Below are positions 14,802 through 19,586 of a stretch of 19,586 nt of DNA, piece by piece (the stretch's first letter is position 1; each line of letters starts with the position of its first letter). This stretch comes from Acidobacteriota bacterium (GTDB lineage Bacteria > Acidobacteriota > Holophagae > Thermotomaculales > Thermotomaculaceae). The DNA lies in NCBI GenBank assembly GCA_027038695.1, contig JALWHA010000360.1:1-19586 (forward strand). Reading direction: 5' to 3'. The notes below the pieces were generated by a model, which made no database searches, was not told the origin of the DNA, and saw only the letters and a list, made by a program, of their open reading frames with translations. The translations under genes and the position numbers were made by a program.

Positions 14802-15802
14802 TTGTAGTTTTAATTGTTGTTTTTGGTTTAAACCTCTATGCGGGCTTTAATCTAAGTGATTTAACGAACGGAAAAAAGTATTTTAAAAAAGCAGAAAGGT
14901 TTTTTAATGCAGGCAATTATAAACAGGCTATTCCGAATTATCTCAAGTTTCTATCAAAAAAGAAAAATAAAAAGAATGTAACCGCTCTTTACCACTTAAG
15001 TATTTGTTTCATGGAATTAAACGACCCTCAAGACGGGTTTAAATATGCTCAAAATCTATATAAATTAAAAGGCACGAAATTAGATTATGCAGTGTTATAT
15101 GCAGAATACCTTGTTCAATTAAAGCGTCTAAAAGATGCAATTAAAGTTTACAAAGGAATAGTTACTATATATCCAGAAGATTATTTAAGCTATATTAGAT
15201 TAGGGGAGTTGCTTGTTAATAACGGCCGATTAAAAGAGGCAAGAAGTATGTGGTTGAAGGCTGTGCCGCTTAAGGAAAAACCTACCGAAGCATATGCTTT
15301 ATTATCTGAAAGTTACTTAAATGTTGAAAAAAATAAGTTAATGGCTTATTACTATGCAAGGAAATTGTATGATATTTCTTCTCCTGAAAAAAAAGAAGAA
15401 ATTCAGGGTATGTTGAACGAGATAGCCGGAGATTTTAAAGAGGATTTTGAAAACTTTTACCTTTTAAAGACCTGCAAGGAACAGGCAAAACAGTATATCT
15501 TGGAAAAGGATTATAAAGACGCTTTTAAGGTACTTTCAAGGTGTGAAAATTTAAATAATATAGACAGGGAATATTTAATGCTTTTTGTGGAAGTAAGCAA
15601 GAAGTTAAAGAAGTGGGGCAAGGCAGTAGATGTTTATACTAAATGTCTCGCTTTAGGCTTTGAAGACGGAGAAATTTACCTTGAATTAGGTAAATGTTAT
15701 TTAAAACTAGGGAATAAACCTATGGCTGAAGCAAATTTTAAACTTGCTTTAAAGTACGATAAGGTTAAAGATGATGCATTAAAATTATTAAATTCAATAT
15801 AG
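14789..15802 (+). CDS. exported TPR protein, possible TadD counterpart
   Basis: A 337-residue protein with an N-terminal hydrophobic signal peptide (about 1-18, ending LYAG) and several tetratricopeptide-like repeats. These include YFKKAERFFNAGNYKQAIPN (about 31-50), a unit near 110-135 with RLKDAIKVYKGIVTIYPED, LGELLVNNGRLKEARSMWLK, and a C-terminal unit LELGKCYLKLGNKPMAEANF. There is no lipobox cysteine at the cleavage site, so unlike classical TadD it is not an evident lipoprotein; periplasmic location is predicted. TPR proteins of Tad loci help secretin or pilus assembly. It starts 13 bases inside the preceding gene, with GAAGAGG before the ATG, and closes the pilus part of the operon. 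The TadD equivalence rests on context and domain type. Confidence 0.75.
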   Translation: MRKIIVVLIVVFGLNLYAGFNLSDLTNGKKYFKKAERFFNAGNYKQAIPNYLKFLSKKKNKKNVTALYHLSICFMELNDPQDGFKYAQNLYKLKGTKLDYAVLYAEYLVQLKRLKDAIKVYKGIVTIYPEDYLSYIRLGELLVNNGRLKEARSMWLKAVPLKEKPTEAYALLSESYLNVEKNKLMAYYYARKLYDISSPEKKEEIQGMLNEIAGDFKEDFENFYLLKTCKEQAKQYILEKDYKDAFKVLSRCENLNNIDREYLMLFVEVSKKLKKWGKAVDVYTKCLALGFEDGEIYLELGKCYLKLGNKPMAEANFKLALKYDKVKDDALKLLNSI

Positions 15803-15814
15803 GAGGTTTAAAAA

Positions 15815-16087
15815 ATGACAAAGGCTGATTTGATTAACGTTCTTATTCAGGAAATGGGTATGAGTAAAAAAAATGCCGAAGTTGTTGTTAACACTTTCTT
15901 AGGTTCAATGATTGAATCTTTAAGAAACGGCAAGGGCATTGAATTAAGGGGATTCGGAAGCTTCAGGATTAGAGAAAGAAAACCGCGGATAGGGAGGAAT
16001 CCTCAGACGGGAGAAAAAGTTAAAGTTCCAGCTAAAAAAATTGTTTATTTTAAACCGGGAAAGGAATTAAAAAAATTTACCAGGTAA
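15815..16087 (+). CDS. hup: HU/IHF family nucleoid DNA-binding protein
   Basis: A 90-residue protein with the complete HU/IHF fold. It starts MTKADLINVL, has the helical dimer core, then IELRGFGSFRIRERKPRIGR, the DNA-intercalating arm with NPQTG, and the end motif VPAKKIVYFKPGKELK. The RNPQTGE arm has the conserved proline that bends DNA. Length is exactly that of typical HU. It dimerises and binds or bends DNA with little sequence specificity; whether it is an HU or an IHF-type subunit cannot be settled by eye. AGGAGG (15801-15806) overlaps the stop of the TPR gene, so the gene is probably translated from the same mRNA. An additional internal promoter is likely for a nucleoid protein but was not identified. 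Confidence 0.95.
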   Translation: MTKADLINVLIQEMGMSKKNAEVVVNTFLGSMIESLRNGKGIELRGFGSFRIRERKPRIGRNPQTGEKVKVPAKKIVYFKPGKELKKFTR

Positions 16088-16091
16088 AAAT

Positions 16092-16105
16092 GTGATATAC
16101 ATCAA
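16092..16105 (+). promoter_or_regulatory. FNR/CRP-like inverted repeat upstream of the CsgG-like gene
   Basis: GTGAT-ATAC-ATCAA at 16092-16105 matches the FNR consensus TTGAT-N4-ATCAA at 9 of 10 positions. Read one base earlier it also resembles a CRP site (TGTGA-N6-TCAAG). It lies just after the HU stop and about 57 bases before the next ATG. No FNR/CRP-family regulator is visible in the window, and a single match in AT-rich DNA can arise by chance. Confidence 0.3.
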
Positions 16106-16118
16106 GTCATTCTGTTTG

Positions 16119-16137
16119 GTTTAAAGGTAAACTTTAA
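16119..16137. promoter_or_regulatory. overlapping palindromes in the hup-csgG-like intergenic region
   Basis: TTAAAG (16121-16126) and CTTTAA (16132-16137) are perfect inverted repeats around a 5-base spacer. GTTTA (16119-16123) and TAAAC (16128-16132) form a second, overlapping inverted repeat with a 4-base spacer. Such a dyad 25-40 bases before a start codon could be an operator or a promoter element. I could not assign confident -35 and -10 boxes here. Confidence 0.3.
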
Positions 16138-16161
16138 TGAGAACAAATCGGAGGTGAATAA

Positions 16162-17070
16162 ATGGTTCGGAGATTGTTAAGTTCCTTTATAATTTTACTG
16201 TTATTCGGGACAATGGTTTACGCAAGGGATACTAGGCCTCGTGTTGCCATTGTTGATTTTGATATTGATGATGCCGGTTTATGGAGTGGCTTTAAGCCTC
16301 ACAAGAGAGAGATCTCATCCGCATTGGTATCTCTTTTTACCACTGCTTTAGTTGAGAGGGGTTCCGTAAGGGTGTTTGAGAGGAAAAGGCTTGAAGCTAT
16401 TATGAAGGAACAGAACCTGAGTATGTCGGGCAATGTTGATCCCTCTACTGCGGTAAAGATCGGTAAATTAATCGGTGTTCAATATATCCTTACCGGAAAG
16501 ATAACAAGGTTTGCTTATAAAGGAAAAAGTTTTGACGCTTTTTTTAAGGTAGGGTTTAAGTTTAAGAATAAGAAACTTGAAGGCAGGCTTGATATCAGGT
16601 TGATCAGGACTGATACCGGAGAGGTTGTCTATGTGGATAAGGGAATGGGTTCTAAAAAATTTATGAACCTTAGAATTGCAACCATAGGTGGAGGCACTGA
16701 TTACGACGAGACGATGGTTAACGAAATTTTTGAACCTATTGTTGAACAAATGGCTGATAAATTGAGTAAAAAGGTTAAAGAATTGAAAATTGATTCTCCT
16801 GAAATGTCCGCCAAACAGGGCAAGGTTATTGCTGTAAAAGGAAATGAGGTTTTTATAAATTTGGGAGAGAGAAACGGCGTGCAATTAGGAGACGTGTTTG
16901 CTGTTAAGAAAAAAGGCGAGTCTCTTATCGACCCGGACACAGGTGAAGAGTTAGGTGCCGAAATGACTAAGGTGGGAAGCATTAAGGTTATTGAAGTAAA
17001 AGAAAAATACTCAAAGTGTAAAATTGTTTCAGGTTCTGCAAAAAAAGGAAATATTGTAACAAGAGATTAA
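16162..17070 (+). CDS. CsgG-like exported protein
   Basis: A 302-residue protein with a Sec signal peptide (about 1-21, cleavage near VYA|RD). It is followed by a CsgG-type domain: RPRVAIVDFDID, then LFTTALVERGSVRVFERKRL, then KIGKLIGVQYILTGKITRF and the conserved LDIRLIRTDTGEVVY strand. These are the usual blocks of the CsgG/HfaB curli-secretion and related lipoprotein family. The C-terminal 85 residues (about 218-302) form a small beta domain with GKVIAVKGNEVFINLGERNG and GDVFAVKKKGE, as found on FlgT and some CsgG-like proteins. The lipid-attachment cysteine of true CsgG is missing, so membrane insertion is uncertain. CGGAGGTG precedes the ATG. It may have its own promoter in the 74-base gap. 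A link to the Tad pilus is possible but unproven. Confidence 0.82.
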   Translation: MVRRLLSSFIILLLFGTMVYARDTRPRVAIVDFDIDDAGLWSGFKPHKREISSALVSLFTTALVERGSVRVFERKRLEAIMKEQNLSMSGNVDPSTAVKIGKLIGVQYILTGKITRFAYKGKSFDAFFKVGFKFKNKKLEGRLDIRLIRTDTGEVVYVDKGMGSKKFMNLRIATIGGGTDYDETMVNEIFEPIVEQMADKLSKKVKELKIDSPEMSAKQGKVIAVKGNEVFINLGERNGVQLGDVFAVKKKGESLIDPDTGEELGAEMTKVGSIKVIEVKEKYSKCKIVSGSAKKGNIVTRD

Positions 17071-17098
17071 ATTTAAAAAAGAAATGTTTTTGCTTAAG

Positions 17099-17127
17099 CG
17101 GGGGATTAGTTTTCCCTCGTTTTTTTT
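17099..17127 (+). terminator. rho-independent terminator after the CsgG-like gene
   Basis: CGGGGGA (17099-17105) pairs with TCCCTCG (17113-17119), including one G-U pair, around a 7-base loop. Eight Ts (17120-17127) follow directly. Orientation fits the + strand unit. The right arm and T-run lie inside the last codons of the opposing - strand gene, whose stop is at 17106-17108, so the same bases serve as coding sequence there. Confidence 0.8.
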
Positions 17128-17660
17128 ATCAGGTGAGAACTAAGTCTTTTGCCGGTTAAAATATACGAGTGTATATTAAAAAACACGTAAGCAATAAGAG
17201 TACTTTTTCCAATTTCAATAGCAGCAATGGAGTATTCTCTAAAGATTCCCTTTGTCAAAAATAGTAATAAGAGAAAGAAAATAAAAAATTCCGAGAATTC
17301 TATAGAGATTATTTCTCCTATAAGCCTTATATTTTTTTCATTGTCTTCAACCTGGCGAGTTATTTTAGATTTTTTTTCTTCAGGTGTGGGGAATGTAATA
17401 GGTTTGTATTCGTCTACTTCATTTTCTGTAGTGTTTTGTTCAATCGGGAGTTCTTCCGATGTTTCACACAAAAATTCGCTTTCGTCGTTTATGCTGGTTT
17501 GTTTTGAACTTTCTAATTCAAATAAAAAATCAGATGTATGTTTTTCATTTTCAAGCAGTTTTTCAAATATTTTTGAATACTTAAGATTGCATCCACAATT
17601 ATCGCAAACTGTTTTATTGTCGGGGTTTATATATCCGCAGGAACGGCATTTAATGCTCAT
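17106..17660 (-). CDS. zinc-ribbon membrane protein of unknown function
   Basis: A 184-residue protein whose N-terminus is a zinc ribbon: Cys5-x2-Cys8 and Cys19-x2-Cys22 (CRSCGY and CDNCGC). A long acidic, low-complexity linker (about 30-110) rich in Glu, Ser and Asn follows. Two hydrophobic segments (about 120-140 and 148-168) end in a basic tail. I predict a cytoplasmic zinc ribbon tethered to the inner membrane by a two-helix hairpin. No enzymatic domain is visible. It begins 3 bases after the stop of the large TPR gene, so the two are likely one transcript and may act together. It has no clear SD, consistent with coupling. Its 3' end overlaps the + strand terminator. Confidence 0.72.
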   Translation of the reverse strand: MSIKCRSCGYINPDNKTVCDNCGCNLKYSKIFEKLLENEKHTSDFLFELESSKQTSINDESEFLCETSEELPIEQNTTENEVDEYKPITFPTPEEKKSKITRQVEDNEKNIRLIGEIISIEFSEFFIFFLLLLFLTKGIFREYSIAAIEIGKSTLIAYVFFNIHSYILTGKRLSSHLIKKTREN

Positions 17661-17663
17661 GGT

Positions 17664-19553
17664 TTATTTTATGTAAAAGTAAAACCATTGGGTTAATAAT
17701 TTTTGATTTATCTTTCCTTTTAAATATCTGTTTAACACCTTTAAATGCTTGGGGATTTCTTCGTCGTTTCTATTTAAAACAATTGCATAATTAAAGTAAG
17801 TTTTGGCTTTTACAACATCGTTATGCAAGGCATAATTTATTGCTATTTTTTTGTAACAGTTATAGAGTTTATCTTTGATTTCAAGGTCTTCAGGGTTTTC
17901 CGTTAAAAGGTTTTTAAGGTGGGGTAGTGCTTTTTCATACTTGCCTATTTTGTAGTATTTTTCTGCAAGCTTTAATTCTTTTCTCTTGTTTATACCCTCT
18001 TGTTTCATCAGCCTTCTTGCTTTTGAGAGAAAACCTACCTGTTGGTCATTTAGTTTTCCAAACCTTTCGGCATGCAGGTAGGTATAATAAGAGAAAAGGT
18101 AATCGCCCAGATCAAAATAATGCCTTGCTTCTTTAATGTATCTATCATAAAGATTCTTTTTTTCTTTTTCTTTTTCATGAAGTTGAAAAGTCTGACTGTC
18201 AAAAGTTGTTTGTTGGGTTTGTAAGTTGTTTTGAATTACCTTTATGCCGTAGAAGATAACCACTGCCAAAATTATAATCAACAGTAAGAAGAAAAATGTT
18301 GTTTTAAAATAGATCTTAAGATTACTTTTTTTCTTTGTGTTATATTTTGATAAAGGTTTATTTTTTCTCTTTATTTTGGGTTCTTTCTTTAGTTCTCTAT
18401 CGGTTTCAAAGTGTGTTTCTTTCTGTACAAACTTCTGGGGTGGTTCTTCGTCAAGTTCCAGTTCCAATGATTGAGAGATTGAATACTCCTGTTTTTTTTG
18501 TAAAATTTGTCTTTCAATTTTATTTGCTTCTTCAGGGGTAAATTTTGATTTATTTTGCTGAAAATAATCTAATGCTTTATCAAATTCGTTTTCTTCTAAC
18601 ATAAATTTTATTTTATTTGTTACAATACTTAAGCCTACTTCTCTTTCTATTTTTGAAACAAATTTTATAGATTTCAGGTATTGTTCTTCCTCAATTTCAT
18701 TTTTTGCAAGCAGGTTTTTAAGCATTGTTTTTGCACGGTCAACGTCTCCGCTTCTTGCTATTGCAATTGCTCTCTTCAATTCCCCGCTAAGTTGGTTTTC
18801 GTCAAAAATAATTTCAGCGTTACTTTCGTCTTCTATATTTTCATGAACATCCTGTTCTCCGGGTAATTCTTGAGGTGGTTTAATTGTTTCATCTTCAAGT
18901 TTAGCATCATCGGGATTTTCTAAAAAGCCTGCATCCTGTCCTAGTTCTCTTCTTGCATTTGCAATATAATCTTTTAAAAAGTCATTGTTAGGTTGTAACT
19001 GTAATGCCTGTTCCCAGATTACTAAAGCATTTTCTATATCTCCTACTTCGTAAAGAGATACTCCCTTTTGAATTAGTGCGTTTACATCCTGTTCTCCCAT
19101 TTCATCTTCTGAAAAAGAAGAAAGTTTGAAATTTTCGGCATTAAATTCAAAGTCTTTTGAGTTGTCATTATGGTTATTTTTTAGTTCTGTCTCAATTGTT
19201 TGTTCGTCATTTAAATTAAAATTTTCTTCTTGAGGTTGTTCCTTCTTAAGTTCTTCAAGAATTTGTTTTCTTTTTTCCTTGTTTTTTTCAAAAATTTTGT
19301 TAATAGGGGGAACATTTACTCCGTCAAAAAACATATACTCAATTTCTTCAAGTTTATTGTAGTTTTTGTTATTGTAAAGGTCTTGCAATAATTGTTTTGC
19401 TTTTATGATTAAGACTTTATAAAGTTTTTGCACTTTTTCTGTTTTTACAATTTGTGCTACAGGATAAATTTCTTTAAAAGCCTGATATATTTTGTTTTCT
19501 TTATAAAGTTGAAACGCTTTTTTGGTTTTTTCTATTATCTCTCTTTTATCCAT
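17664..19553 (-). CDS. large single-pass membrane protein with TPR-like regions on both sides
   Basis: A 629-residue protein. The N-terminal 415 residues are predicted cytoplasmic. They include a helical start (KKAFQLYKENKIYQAFKEIY), an acidic Asn/Glu-rich linker, a clear TPR unit (ALIQKGVSLYEVGDIENALV, then WEQALQLQPNN, about 163-195), another acidic linker and further helix pairs (LKRAIAIARSGDVDRAKTML). A basic stretch (KRKNKPLSKYNTKKK) precedes one membrane helix (about 418-440). The C-terminal 190 residues carry TPRs: ARHYFDLGDYLFSYYTYLHA, LAEKYYKIGKYEKALPHLKN and INYALHNDVVKAKTYFNYAI. The layout parallels the FHA-TM-TPR proteins of the Tad operon but without FHA. The start at 19553 lacks a strong SD, and only 33 bases upstream are visible, so the N-terminus is moderately certain. 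Function unknown; a scaffold is inferred. Confidence 0.8.
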   Translation of the reverse strand: MDKREIIEKTKKAFQLYKENKIYQAFKEIYPVAQIVKTEKVQKLYKVLIIKAKQLLQDLYNNKNYNKLEEIEYMFFDGVNVPPINKIFEKNKEKRKQILEELKKEQPQEENFNLNDEQTIETELKNNHNDNSKDFEFNAENFKLSSFSEDEMGEQDVNALIQKGVSLYEVGDIENALVIWEQALQLQPNNDFLKDYIANARRELGQDAGFLENPDDAKLEDETIKPPQELPGEQDVHENIEDESNAEIIFDENQLSGELKRAIAIARSGDVDRAKTMLKNLLAKNEIEEEQYLKSIKFVSKIEREVGLSIVTNKIKFMLEENEFDKALDYFQQNKSKFTPEEANKIERQILQKKQEYSISQSLELELDEEPPQKFVQKETHFETDRELKKEPKIKRKNKPLSKYNTKKKSNLKIYFKTTFFFLLLIIILAVVIFYGIKVIQNNLQTQQTTFDSQTFQLHEKEKEKKNLYDRYIKEARHYFDLGDYLFSYYTYLHAERFGKLNDQQVGFLSKARRLMKQEGINKRKELKLAEKYYKIGKYEKALPHLKNLLTENPEDLEIKDKLYNCYKKIAINYALHNDVVKAKTYFNYAIVLNRNDEEIPKHLKVLNRYLKGKINQKLLTQWFYFYIK

Positions 19554-19586
19554 ACAAAAATTCTAACAGAGAGATATTTAGAATTC

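Noticed and set aside
16468..16884. 138-codon open frame on the - strand
   Set aside because: It is antisense to the CsgG-like gene, whose motifs are clear. The reverse translation is rich in Ser, Phe, Asn and Lys, as expected of a shadow frame.
17227..17676. 149-codon open frame on the + strand opposite the zinc-ribbon gene
   Set aside because: The - strand frame has a four-cysteine zinc ribbon, membrane helices and a coupled neighbour. The + strand frame is a Ser/Phe-rich shadow without an SD.
1..19586. CRISPR array, tRNA, rRNA or integrase attachment site
   Set aside because: No regularly spaced repeats, cloverleaf-like sequence, rRNA sequence or integrase gene was seen on either strand. 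This was by reading only.

Overview
The window is AT-rich (roughly one third G+C by eye), with strong AGGAGG-type ribosome binding sites and closely packed genes. A secretin, a CsgG-like outer-membrane-type protein and Sec signal peptides point to a diderm bacterium. I cannot name the lineage. The FHA-rich Tad locus resembles what is seen in Acidobacteriota, Deltaproteobacteria-type phyla and relatives, but that placement is a low-confidence inference.

Layout: bases 1-276 hold the possible tail of an upstream ORF, short repeats, a small hairpin and a candidate promoter. From 277 to 15802 runs one apparent operon on the + strand, with gaps of 36 bases or less and several overlaps. It encodes a Tad (tight adherence, type IVc/Flp) pilus machine. 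In order: a tiny Flp-like pilin, the main Flp pilin, the prepilin peptidase TadV/CpaA, a double-motif pilin/TadE-like fusion, a TadG-like protein, a TadE-like pseudopilin, an unknown membrane-anchored protein with two similar halves, CpaB/RcpC, the secretin CpaC/RcpA, an FHA-CpaF/TadA fusion ATPase, TadB, TadC, a DUF192 protein, two FHA single-pass membrane proteins (the second with two FHA domains and a helical repeat C-terminus), and an exported TPR protein. An HU-family DNA-binding protein (15815-16087) follows 12 bases later and may be co-transcribed.

After a 73-base gap with inverted-repeat, operator-like sequences comes a CsgG-like exported protein (16162-17070), closed by a rho-independent terminator. 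Two - strand genes converge on it: a large TPR protein with one membrane span (17664-19553) and, 3 bases downstream, a small zinc-ribbon membrane protein (17106-17660).

Inferred working model: TadV processes the pilins and pseudopilins. The FHA-TadA ATPase with TadB/TadC drives assembly in the inner membrane, and the pilus exits through the CpaC secretin, aided by CpaB. No TadZ/CpaE or CpaD/RcpB is recognisable here. Four FHA domains in three proteins suggest phosphothreonine-dependent organisation of the machine, with TPR proteins linking inner and outer membranes. The least ordinary items are the protein carrying two class-III prepilin motifs separated by a return membrane span, the FHA/TPR scaffold set, and the duplicated-domain protein between TadE and CpaB.
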